A program made the position numbers and the translations under genes. A DNA stretch of 64,000 nt from Anderseniella sp. Alg231-50 (GTDB lineage Bacteria > Pseudomonadota > Alphaproteobacteria > Rhizobiales > Aestuariivirgaceae): positions 1,364,001 through 1,428,000 of the forward strand of contig NZ_LT703003.1 in assembly GCF_900149695.1 (NCBI RefSeq), in the 5' to 3' direction. How positions within the stretch are numbered: position 1 is the first letter of the stretch; every line of letters begins with the position of its first letter. A model generated the notes under the pieces. The model did not search any database. It saw only the letters and a program-made list of their open reading frames with translations, and was not told the origin of the DNA. Shown one piece after another: positions 27,758 to 35,261 of the stretch.

Positions 27758-27774
27758 AAACGCAAGGTGCGTTT
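27758..27774. promoter_or_regulatory. Operator-like inverted repeat in a divergent intergenic region
   Basis: AAACGCA and TGCGTTT form a perfect 7-bp dyad around AGG. It lies 24 bp before the first start codon of the decarboxylase operon and 49 bp before the divergent aldo/keto reductase, a natural place for a regulator of one or both. Confidence 0.4.
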
Positions 27775-27797
27775 CAAGCGGTAAACAACGATTGATA

Positions 27798-28343
27798 ATG
27801 ACGGGAATAATGAAAGCTGACTCTATTTCCTTTGCGGCAGATGACTGGCGAGCAGGCATATTCGCCGCATTGAAACGGCAGGATGTGCGGCAGATGGCTT
27901 ATGTGCCGGATGCGGGTCATGCCAGCCTGATCAATGCGTGCCTGGCTGACAGTGATATCAACTGCACAGTCCTTACCACCGAAGAAGAAGGTGTTGCCCT
28001 GTTGGCGGGCGCCGAACTCGGCGGGCAGCGTGGTGTCATGCTGATGCAGTCGTCCGGTGTGGGTAATTGCGTCAACATGTTCTCGTTGCTCAAATCATGC
28101 GGATTTCCATTTGTCACCCTGGTGACGATGCGGGGTGAATGGGGGGAGTTCAATCCGTGGCAGATGCCGATGGGACAAGCAACGGAAGACACGTTCAAGC
28201 GATCCGGGTTCGTCGTCTATCGGGCCGATACCGGCGAAGATGCAGCAGCCATGACCGGATCGGCGATGCGACTGGCCTACGACAGCAATTGCCCGGTTGC
28301 CGTTTTGTTGTCACAGCGCCTGATCGGCGCAAAAGATTTCTAG
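27798..28343 (+). CDS. TPP-dependent 2-oxo acid decarboxylase, alpha subunit (sulfopyruvate/phosphonopyruvate decarboxylase-like)
   Basis: About 181 residues forming a stand-alone PYR domain of a two-subunit thiamine-diphosphate decarboxylase. The stretch YVPDAGHASLIN, the cofactor-activating Glu in TTEEEGVALLAGAELGG (62-64 region) and the MQSSGVGN motif match ComD-type sulfopyruvate decarboxylase and the corresponding part of phosphonopyruvate decarboxylase. Start is uncertain: ATG 27798 or 27810, neither with a good SD. The beta subunit gene follows after 14 bp. The substrate should be a small 2-oxo acid with an acidic group, by analogy only. Confidence 0.82.
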   Translation: MTGIMKADSISFAADDWRAGIFAALKRQDVRQMAYVPDAGHASLINACLADSDINCTVLTTEEEGVALLAGAELGGQRGVMLMQSSGVGNCVNMFSLLKSCGFPFVTLVTMRGEWGEFNPWQMPMGQATEDTFKRSGFVVYRADTGEDAAAMTGSAMRLAYDSNCPVAVLLSQRLIGAKDF

Positions 28344-28357
28344 GATGGATTGTTGAG

Positions 28358-28924
28358 ATGATTGCAAGACGCGAGGCTATTGCAGAGGTGTTGAAGGACC
28401 GGCCCGACAACCTTCTGGTGATCAGCGGGCTTGGTTCACCAACCTATGACGTGGCTGCAGCCGGAGATGTTGCGCAGAATTTTTATCTATGGGGCGCCAT
28501 GGGCGGCGCCGCCGCCATGGGACTGGGGCTTGCACTGGCGCGGCCCGATGCGCGTGTCCTGGTTGTCACCGGCGACGGTGAAATGCTGATGGGCCTGGGG
28601 TCTCTCGCGACGCTGGGGGCCAAGGCACCGGACAACCTTGCCATACTGGTTATCGACAATGAGGCCTTCGGTGAAACCGGTGGGCAGACCAGCCACACCG
28701 GAAAGACCACCAATCTGGCCGCGGTAGCGCTGGCCTGTGGATTCAGGCAGGTGGCGACGGCGCACAAGCAGGCTGACCTTGGCGCTGTAAAACAACTCGT
28801 GCTTGAAGATACCGGACCTGTGTTGGGGGTGATCAAGACGGGATCCGATGAGCTGCCGAGAGTTTTGCCGGAACGCGACGGGCACATTATCAGAAACAGG
28901 TTCAAGACAACTGCAACACTGTAG
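28358..28924 (+). CDS. TPP-dependent 2-oxo acid decarboxylase, beta subunit
   Basis: A 188-residue PP domain. The Mg-TPP motif begins at GDGE (72-75) and ends at the DNEAFGETGGQ stretch (Asn101), and the GAMGGAAAMGLGLAL region shapes the diphosphate site. With the preceding gene it would form an alpha2beta2-type enzyme resembling ComDE sulfopyruvate decarboxylase. The frame runs further upstream but that part lies in the alpha gene, so ATG 28358 is the start. A RidA gene follows after 31 bp. Confidence 0.85.
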   Translation: MIARREAIAEVLKDRPDNLLVISGLGSPTYDVAAAGDVAQNFYLWGAMGGAAAMGLGLALARPDARVLVVTGDGEMLMGLGSLATLGAKAPDNLAILVIDNEAFGETGGQTSHTGKTTNLAAVALACGFRQVATAHKQADLGAVKQLVLEDTGPVLGVIKTGSDELPRVLPERDGHIIRNRFKTTATL

Positions 28925-28955
28925 GGGCGCGGCCCTGACAACATGGAGAAAGCAA

Positions 28956-29309
28956 ATGGCTTTGAAGAGAATTGGCGCTGGCAACCGGATGACAAGTGCG
29001 ATCATTCACGGTGACAAGGTTTACATGTCCGGCTTCGTGGCGAACGAGGCAGCCGGGGGTAGCGTCGCTGCACAAACAGCTGACATTCTGGCGCAGATAG
29101 ACGCCATGCTGGCGCAGGCAGGCTCCGACAAGACAAAGGTTATCAGGGCCACTATCTGGCTTACCGACATGGATACCTGGGCAGAAATGAACACTGTGTG
29201 GGATGACTGGGTTGTTGCAGGTGAAACACCGTGCCGTGCCGCAGTACATTCACCCAAGCTGGCCGCACCGGGTCTGGATGTGGAAATCCAGGTGGAAGCT
29301 GCCATCTAG
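28956..29309 (+). CDS. RidA-family enamine/imine deaminase
   Basis: A 117-residue YjgF/YER057c/UK114 protein. The substrate-carboxylate-binding Arg is kept (Arg94 in PCRAAVHSPKL) and the terminal GLDVEIQVEAAI matches the family. GGAGAAAG supports ATG 28956. Family enzymes hydrolyse reactive 2-imino acids released by PLP or FAD enzymes. Directly upstream of a D-amino-acid-dehydrogenase-like gene, it probably hydrolyses that enzyme's imine product; this is inference from order. Confidence 0.87.
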   Translation: MALKRIGAGNRMTSAIIHGDKVYMSGFVANEAAGGSVAAQTADILAQIDAMLAQAGSDKTKVIRATIWLTDMDTWAEMNTVWDDWVVAGETPCRAAVHSPKLAAPGLDVEIQVEAAI

Positions 29310-29326
29310 GTCGAGGAGCCGCAGCC

Positions 29327-30571
29327 ATGGCAAGGGCGCTGGTGCTTGGAGCCGGTATTGTCGGGGTCACCATGGCGTACGAGCTGTGGCGGGACGGTCA
29401 TGAGGTGACCGTCATTGACCGTGAGACTGGTGCGGCTGAATTCACCAGCTTCGGCAATGCCGGCATGATTGCGCCGGGACACGCTTATGCCTGGGCGTCT
29501 CCGGCTTCACCGAAAATTCTGCTCAAGTCATTATGGCGTAATGATCAGGCGCTGCGATTGAAGCCGTCATTGGACCCGGCGTTCTTGAGGTGGATGTGGA
29601 AGTTCTGGGGCCAGTGCAGTGCAGAACGAGCGGCCGTCAACACCAGGCGGAAAGTCAGATTGTGCAATTACGCGCAGTCAGTGTTTCACGAAACACGTGC
29701 CGATACAGGTGTTTCGCACGACGCAAATGACGGCGGCATCCTGTATCTGTTCCGGTCGCAGGCGGCATTTGAAGCGGCGAATACGAAAGCTGAGATATTG
29801 CGCCGGGAAGGCTCTGATATTGGCGTTCTCGATGCTGATGGCATAGCGCGGAAAGATCCGGCGCTTGCCGGTTGCAGGGACCAGTTTGCCGGTGCGCTGT
29901 TTGGCGGCCGGGACGAGACCGGTGACTGCCGGATGTTTACCCGCAACCTGGCAAGTTGGCTCGGCGAGCGCGGTGTTGACTTCAGATGGGGGGTGACGGT
30001 CAAGGCGCTGGAGACCGATGGGGATCGGGTCAGCAGCGTCGTGACTGATCAGGAAAACCTGTCTGCGGACATCATCGTATTGTCGCTGGGAGTGTATTCG
30101 CCGCATCTGGCAAAGCCGGTCGGGATTGATTTGCCGATCTATCCGGTCAAGGGGTATTCGATGACTGTTCCGGTGTCGGGGCGCAATAATGCGCCCGCTA
30201 TCGGTGGTATCGACGAAGAGAGCCTGGTTGCCTATACGCCGATGGGGAATCGGCTGCGGGTGACGGCGACGGCGGAATTCTCAGGTTATGGGGTCGGGCA
30301 TTCGCCGGCGGATTTCCGGCACATGACGAGCGTGGTGAAGGGGCTGTTTCCCGATGGTGCCGATTACACCAGGGCAGAATACTGGGCAGGCCTGCGCCCG
30401 ATGACGCCTGAAGGAACTCCGATCCTGGGCGCTACAAGCTTCAAGAACCTCTGGATGAATACCGGTCAGGGCCATATGGGCTGGACCATGAGCCATGGCA
30501 CCGGCAGGCTGGTTGCAGACATTATTGCCGGACGCAAGCCGGCGATTCCCCTCGACGGGATGACGCTTTAG
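29327..30571 (+). CDS. FAD-dependent amino acid dehydrogenase/oxidase, DadA-like
   Basis: A 414-residue member of the DAO family. The N-terminal Rossmann motif GAGIVG (8-13) binds FAD, and the C-terminal segment GLRPMTPEGTPILGA with MNTGQGHMGWTMSHGTGRL closely follows the DadA pattern. It would oxidise a D-amino acid, glycine-like or secondary amine to the imine, passing electrons to the respiratory chain. GAGGAG precedes ATG 29327, 17 bp after RidA. With RidA and the decarboxylase it completes a possible amino acid to aldehyde route. Confidence 0.87.
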   Translation: MARALVLGAGIVGVTMAYELWRDGHEVTVIDRETGAAEFTSFGNAGMIAPGHAYAWASPASPKILLKSLWRNDQALRLKPSLDPAFLRWMWKFWGQCSAERAAVNTRRKVRLCNYAQSVFHETRADTGVSHDANDGGILYLFRSQAAFEAANTKAEILRREGSDIGVLDADGIARKDPALAGCRDQFAGALFGGRDETGDCRMFTRNLASWLGERGVDFRWGVTVKALETDGDRVSSVVTDQENLSADIIVLSLGVYSPHLAKPVGIDLPIYPVKGYSMTVPVSGRNNAPAIGGIDEESLVAYTPMGNRLRVTATAEFSGYGVGHSPADFRHMTSVVKGLFPDGADYTRAEYWAGLRPMTPEGTPILGATSFKNLWMNTGQGHMGWTMSHGTGRLVADIIAGRKPAIPLDGMTL

Positions 30572-30705
30572 GCTTCAAGTACGCAAACCTGTGTGTTGAA
30601 AGGCATGTAGGGCTTGCTTTGCGTCAAAAAAGCTCCATAAGCTGTTGAAAGATCGATTGGCGCCTGATCACGGGGGTAGTTAAGCGCGAGGGTGAGCTTG
30701 ACGAT

Positions 30706-30972
30706 ATGTCGGATGTAGCGACGAATTGGTTCGCGGGCGTTTCAGCGATTCTCGCGACTTTGATTATTGTGCAAACGCTGCTGCAGATGCGCAAAAACAA
30801 GCGCTGGAATGATGACAGTGATCTGCCGTCGGGTGCGCGGCAAGTCAGTCGCGCCAGATATCGTGGTCATCGCGTGATGCACTACAGTGATGGATCTGTT
30901 CTGGCCGAAACCCGTTTCGGATTCAAATCATTTGAGAGCTTTGACCTGTATCGGCAGTATATCGACCGCTAG
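30706..30972 (+). CDS. Small membrane protein, unknown function, paralogue of the gene at 31214
   Basis: An 88-residue protein with one N-terminal hydrophobic segment (about residues 9-26) followed by a basic linker and a small C-terminal domain containing ARYRGHRVMHYSDGSV and ending FDLYRQYIDR. GAGGGTGAG lies before the ATG. The C-terminal domain is shared with the protein encoded at 31214-31564. I do not recognise the family. The domain is likely cytoplasmic by the positive-inside rule (MRKNKR follows the membrane segment). Confidence 0.65.
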   Translation: MSDVATNWFAGVSAILATLIIVQTLLQMRKNKRWNDDSDLPSGARQVSRARYRGHRVMHYSDGSVLAETRFGFKSFESFDLYRQYIDR

Positions 30973-31213
30973 CGCGGGATGTTCGTGATGGTCACGAGCT
31001 TAATTATCGGCGATAAACAGCGAGCACTGCTGCCCTTGCGGAATCCACTCCTGCAAATCCAGTTCCGGTATGTTTGCAATGCAGCTCGTTGTTGCCGGAT
31101 CGGGTGCCGTGCAGGTGCCGCCGCGGGATATGCTTCAGACTACATCACGGCTGGCCGAATCAGGATTAATCTGTTGTTTTATGCCAGCTTTTTCGTTTGC
31201 ATTGGGCGCCGTC

Positions 31214-31564
31214 ATGAAAAAAAGCCTGATCTTTATCCTTGCTTTACTGGGTGTAACGGTTGCCACTGTGGCGTTGACTGAAGCATTTGGTCTGAGCGTC
31301 ACCGTTATGGTGTTGATGGCAACGATCGGTTCTCTGAGTTGCTTGCTGGTGCTTGTTGTCGTTCCCCGGATCAGGGAACAAATGGCGGAACGGGAATACA
31401 GGCAATTGCTGCGAGACAGCGTGCACCTGATTGTGGGCCGTGCACGTTACCGCGGACGCCGCGTGCTTCACTACGCAGACGGCAGTGTGGCAGTGCATAC
31501 ACGGCGTGGTATGCAGGCGTTTGACACTTTTGATGCCTGCAGACAATTTATCGACGGACGCTGA
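31214..31564 (+). CDS. Small membrane protein, unknown function, paralogue of the gene at 30706
   Basis: A 116-residue protein with two hydrophobic N-terminal segments (about residues 4-24 and 31-52) and then a charged stretch. Its C-terminal domain ARYRGRRVLHYADGSV...FDTFDACRQFIDG aligns without gaps with that of the 30706 gene. ATG 31214 is chosen because MKKSLIFILALLG begins a membrane segment; the earlier frame has no such features. The 241 bp between the two genes show no convincing further gene. Confidence 0.62.
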   Translation: MKKSLIFILALLGVTVATVALTEAFGLSVTVMVLMATIGSLSCLLVLVVVPRIREQMAEREYRQLLRDSVHLIVGRARYRGRRVLHYADGSVAVHTRRGMQAFDTFDACRQFIDGR

Positions 31565-31730
31565 AGCGGGACAACTGTCCGGCAAGTGTTCAACAGCGGC
31601 AGGCGTTCATAGTAGCTAACGGAATTACTCAAACATGTCGGGCTAATGTATGTTTTCTCCAGCTTGATGTATCCGTCTGACTGGAAACCGCAGCAGAGTC
31701 CGCAACCGAACCAGGACGCCTTGTGTCGAC

Positions 31731-32504
31731 ATGATTACCCAGATTTTCAAAAAGCTCGTTTCGAAAAACAAGGGCGGGCAGCAGGATGAAGAGCCTCGTC
31801 TTCCAGATGGTGTGAGGGTTTATGTCATCGGCGACATCCATGGCAGGATCGACCTGCTGGAGCGCCTGTATGCAATGATAGAAGCTGATCGCAATGAACG
31901 GCCGATTGCTCATTGCGTGGAGGTTTTCCTCGGAGACTATATTGATCGTGGGCCCTCTTCCCGGGAGGTGCTGGAATGGATGGTGAAGGGCCACAGTGTT
32001 TGTAACAAACGGATTACACTGCGTGGCAATCACGAATTGTATCTGCAGGACTTTCTCAGTGACCCCGGCGTGATCAGTGCGTGGGGGCAGTATGGCGGCC
32101 TGGAAACATTGCATTCCTATGGCCTGAAGTTTCGAATGCCGATGGGAGAAGACCAGTGGGCCGATATTCAAAAAGGCTTGTTGGACGTTCTGCCGCCGAG
32201 CCATCGGGTTTTCCTGGAAAACTGTATTCTGTCAGCCGGCGCCGGCAAATATTTCTTTGCGCATGCCGGGGTAAATCCGCAGATTCCGCTGGATGATCAG
32301 GTTGCCGAAGACCTGCTTTGGATTCGCGAACCCTTTCTGAGCCATGGCAGTGCGTTGCCGAAAATAATTGTCCACGGCCACACACCGGCGGAAAAGCCTG
32401 AGATCGAGGCGCACCGGATCGGCATAGATACCGGCGCCTACATTACCGGGCGTCTGACCTGCGCGGTGCTGGAAGGCAGCGATGTGCGGTTTCTCTCAAC
32501 CTAG
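31731..32504 (+). CDS. PPP-family metallophosphatase (serine/threonine phosphatase-like)
   Basis: A 257-residue calcineurin-type phosphoesterase. The metal-binding motifs GDIHGR (34-39), GDYIDRGP (68-75) and RGNHE (98-102) are complete, with later His residues in FFAHAGV and VHGHTPA. The pattern matches bacterial PPP phosphatases such as PrpA/PrpB and ApaH relatives. It sits immediately upstream of the exopolysaccharide operon containing a tyrosine kinase. Whether it acts on protein phosphate, nucleotides or something else is not visible. Confidence 0.85.
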   Translation: MITQIFKKLVSKNKGGQQDEEPRLPDGVRVYVIGDIHGRIDLLERLYAMIEADRNERPIAHCVEVFLGDYIDRGPSSREVLEWMVKGHSVCNKRITLRGNHELYLQDFLSDPGVISAWGQYGGLETLHSYGLKFRMPMGEDQWADIQKGLLDVLPPSHRVFLENCILSAGAGKYFFAHAGVNPQIPLDDQVAEDLLWIREPFLSHGSALPKIIVHGHTPAEKPEIEAHRIGIDTGAYITGRLTCAVLEGSDVRFLST

Positions 32505-32518
32505 TGAAATGCCCGAGA

Positions 32519-32534
32519 TTTACGACTTGTTAAC
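32519..32534 (+). promoter_or_regulatory. CtrA-like binding site upstream of the exopolysaccharide operon
   Basis: TTTA, seven bases, then TTAAC differs at one position from the alphaproteobacterial CtrA consensus TTAA-N7-TTAAC. It lies about 150 bp before the export lipoprotein gene. Such a short motif can arise by chance. Confidence 0.25.
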
Positions 32535-32686
32535 CATTTGGCAATCAATGCTGACCTAGTGTTGTTTCGAAACGGTGATGTCAGGTGCGTATATGACGTA
32601 CTGATTCGCTGTTGACGGCTTAATACTTCTTTGGGCGAACCGCTGAGTTCCGGATCTGCCTGAGAAAACGGATGGTAGAGGTCATC

Positions 32687-33325
32687 ATGATCCTCGGGGG
32701 CTTTCAGAACCGGTTCAGCGTAGTTGCAGCAATGATCCTGATTGCGCAGTTGCTGGCTGCGTGCGCGTCTTCTTCCGGTGGCGTTGAGTCCTCCGGACCG
32801 TCGGCGGCGCCGACGAGCTATGCCGCAACGGTGCAGCAACCGGCGGCTGCTGCAACAAGTTCAGTGGCGGCATACCGGCTGGGGTCCGGTGACAAGGTCA
32901 AAGTCAATGTATTTGGCGAAGCTGATCTGTCCGGAGAATTCCTGGTCGGGGACAATGGCCGCATAGACCTGCCGCTTATCGGCGCGGTGCAGGCGCGGGG
33001 CCAGACCGTAACCCAGTTTCAGAATGCGGTCGTGGCGAGATATTCAGGCGGTTATCTGAAAGACCCGAAAGTATCGGTGTCGGTCCTGAACTATCGTCCC
33101 TTCTTTATTCAAGGCGAAGTGGGCAAGGGCGGTGAATATCCCTACAAAGCCGGGCTGACCATACAAAATGCTGTCGCAATCGCTGGCGGATATACCTACC
33201 GGGCCAACACGGGCAAGGCCTTTGTACGCCGTGCGGGTCAGGATCGGGAAGTGGAAATTCAGACAAATCAACGCGTTGCGATCAATCCCGGGGACATAAT
33301 CCGGGTGCCGGAGCGGTTTTTCTGA
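32687..33325 (+). CDS. Polysaccharide export lipoprotein, Wza/KpsD family
   Basis: A 212-residue outer-membrane export protein. The signal peptide ends in a lipobox (QLLAAC), so it should be lipidated. After a Ser/Ala-rich linker the poly-export domain begins at YRLGSGDKVKVNVFGEADL, followed by an SLBB domain (FFIQGEVGKGGEYPYKAGLT). It is shorter than E. coli Wza (about 380 residues), lacking extra SLBB repeats and the C-terminal helix of the outer-membrane pore. The nearby outer-membrane barrel could compensate. AGAGGT before ATG 32687 favours this start over ATG 32672. Confidence 0.88.
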   Translation: MILGGFQNRFSVVAAMILIAQLLAACASSSGGVESSGPSAAPTSYAATVQQPAAAATSSVAAYRLGSGDKVKVNVFGEADLSGEFLVGDNGRIDLPLIGAVQARGQTVTQFQNAVVARYSGGYLKDPKVSVSVLNYRPFFIQGEVGKGGEYPYKAGLTIQNAVAIAGGYTYRANTGKAFVRRAGQDREVEIQTNQRVAINPGDIIRVPERFF

Positions 33326-33413
33326 TGGTGTTTGCGAGCGGTACCGCGCCAGCGGCCAGTGCTCATCGTTTGTTTCCAGTAAGGCGTATGCGGACTAAGT
33401 TGTAAATAATTCA

Positions 33414-33433
33414 TTAGTTACCATTAGGTACTA
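33414..33433. promoter_or_regulatory. Operator-like dyad upstream of the secreted EPS-locus protein
   Basis: TAGTTACC, ATTA and GGTACTA form an imperfect inverted repeat in the 179-bp gap before the gene at 33505, in an AT-rich stretch. It is a candidate protein-binding site only. Confidence 0.25.
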
Positions 33434-33504
33434 TTGGGCATTGACGCAATTTAGCAGGCGCAAGTTTCAAGGCTGTAATTCGGCTGGAATAAAGGTGGAC
33501 GGCG

Positions 33505-33969
33505 ATGTCATTCAAACTGGCAATTTCAAGCGCGATGGGAATCGCGCTGTTTTCAGGTCTCGTACACGCGCAAAGCGTCGAGGCCTTCGTTGCCAGCTAT
33601 AATCAGGACCCTGCACTTTCAATTGCCGTTTCAGACGCGGTCAGCGCGAACCATCCGGAAGCGGAAGCGTTTTGCCGGGCTGCAGACGATGCATCCGAGC
33701 CGGTGCAGGTCTATGTCGGGGCCGGTCTGGCCGGAGCGCATCAGTATTTGCTGTCGGTTAACGATTCTGCAGGGGCTAGCAGTATAAAATTAACCGTGTG
33801 CACTTGCGAGAGGACGCCGGGTCAGGTCCTGAGCTCCTTTGCAAATGGGATTGGCGCACTGGAGCGTGACATGTGTTCAAGCGCATGGCGCGGTGAGAGT
33901 GGGGGGTCGCCGCCAGATGTGTTCAGCATCAATGTTGACGGGGGCGGTAACGGCGTTAGCAGAAACTGA
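33505..33969 (+). CDS. Secreted protein of unknown function in the exopolysaccharide locus
   Basis: A 154-residue precursor with a signal peptide (MSFKLAISSAMGIALFSGLV, cleavage near VHAQS). The mature protein has four cysteines (FCRAAD, TVCTCERT, DMCSSAW) that could make two disulfides, and a flexible Gly/Asn-rich end. I do not recognise a family. It lies between the export lipoprotein and the outer-membrane barrel genes, so a periplasmic role in polysaccharide export is plausible but unproven. Confidence 0.65.
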   Translation: MSFKLAISSAMGIALFSGLVHAQSVEAFVASYNQDPALSIAVSDAVSANHPEAEAFCRAADDASEPVQVYVGAGLAGAHQYLLSVNDSAGASSIKLTVCTCERTPGQVLSSFANGIGALERDMCSSAWRGESGGSPPDVFSINVDGGGNGVSRN

Positions 33970-34037
33970 TTTGACCTGACAGGTTTTCTAATCGTGCGGG
34001 CGACGAGACGAAGTTGAAATGGGGCGTGACGGCTGAA

Positions 34038-35261
34038 ATGCGGGCAAAATTAATAATTGCGGTGCTTTGTGCATGTGCAGGTGCGTCAGCGGGGGCATCT
34101 GCGCAGGAACTGTCGCGCTCGGGTTCAGGTAACATGCCTACCGTCCGTGACCGGTTCGAAGGCCTGGGCTTGCGGGCCGGCCAGTTCTGGGTTCTGCCGG
34201 ATGTTGAAACCGGATATTTCTACGATAGCAACGTGTTCGGCGAATCAGCCGGCGAAAATGCCGACTCAGGTATCTATGTCTCGCCTTCGGTGACATTGAG
34301 ATCGGATTTTGGCCGCCACCAGTTGAATCTGAAGGCCGGGCTCGATCACTACGAATACCTGGATTTCTCTTCGCAAAGCCGCACCGATTTTGATGGTGAA
34401 CTGGATGCCCTGTACGAAGTGACAAGCGACACTGTGCTTAGGGGCGGCCTGAAAGGCGGGAAGTTCAACCAGGAGCCTGGAGATCTCGAATACCCGACTG
34501 TTGGCGTGCCGACATCGCCCGGCGAGTACTATAAATTCGATTCCTGGGCCTCTATCAAGCACACGTTCAACAGGCTGTCCGTCTCGGTGGGTGGGGCTTT
34601 TGACTTTTTCGACTATGACGATGTCGACGGTGTCGACCAGGACTTCAGAGACGGCAATGTTACCACGGCCGGCGGGCGTGTTTCATATCTTGCCTCGCCC
34701 GGTTACCGCATATTCGGTGATTTCCGCTACAATTGGCGCGATTACAATGGCGGTACCATCGTCGACTCAGAAGGCTGGCGCGCCCTTGCAGGCGTTGAAT
34801 TTGAAGTGACCCGCCTGATTTCAGGTGAACTCGGGATCGGCTACAACGAACAGACTTATGATTTCGCCGGTTCGCCGACCACATCCGCATTCAGTTACCA
34901 TGGTGCACTGACGTGGAATCCGACACCGTTGATGACAGTCAAGCTCAATGCCGACCGTACTATTGAAGACAGTACGTTCAATCAGGCCGGGCGTGTCCAG
35001 GACTCGGCCAAGCTGGTCGTTGACTATGAAGTACTGCGCGAGCTGGTGTTCTCGCCATCGGTTGGTTTCGCCTACAATAATTATGAGAATTCATCTCTGG
35101 ACGACTTCAGAATTGAGGCTGGCGCGGAGCTCGAATACCGGGTGAACCGCTTCATGTCTGTTGGCAGCAGGTACAAATACTCCTACAGTGATGTCACAGG
35201 TCCCGGCCTTACCGATTGGGACCGTCACCTTGTGGGCGTCTATGCTAAAGCGCGCTTCTGA
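34038..35261 (+). CDS. Outer-membrane beta-barrel protein of the exopolysaccharide locus
   Basis: A 407-residue precursor: signal peptide MRAKLIIAVLCACAGASAGA (cleavage near ASAQE), then regular amphipathic strands, for example LNLKAGLDHYEYLDFS and YRIFGDFRYNWRDYNGG, ending in a strand that finishes with Phe (GVYAKARF), the usual BAM recognition residue. This resembles BBP2-type outer-membrane proteins found next to polysaccharide export genes. It may form the outer-membrane channel complementing the short Wza homologue. ATG 34038 starts the signal peptide; TTG 34014 is in frame. It overlaps the BY-kinase gene by 20 bp. Confidence 0.8.
   Translation: MRAKLIIAVLCACAGASAGASAQELSRSGSGNMPTVRDRFEGLGLRAGQFWVLPDVETGYFYDSNVFGESAGENADSGIYVSPSVTLRSDFGRHQLNLKAGLDHYEYLDFSSQSRTDFDGELDALYEVTSDTVLRGGLKGGKFNQEPGDLEYPTVGVPTSPGEYYKFDSWASIKHTFNRLSVSVGGAFDFFDYDDVDGVDQDFRDGNVTTAGGRVSYLASPGYRIFGDFRYNWRDYNGGTIVDSEGWRALAGVEFEVTRLISGELGIGYNEQTYDFAGSPTTSAFSYHGALTWNPTPLMTVKLNADRTIEDSTFNQAGRVQDSAKLVVDYEVLRELVFSPSVGFAYNNYENSSLDDFRIEAGAELEYRVNRFMSVGSRYKYSYSDVTGPGLTDWDRHLVGVYAKARF

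Noticed and set aside
30979-31281. 100-codon frame overlapping the second small membrane protein gene
   Set aside because: It runs into the strongly supported gene at 31214 in another frame and has no domain or SD.
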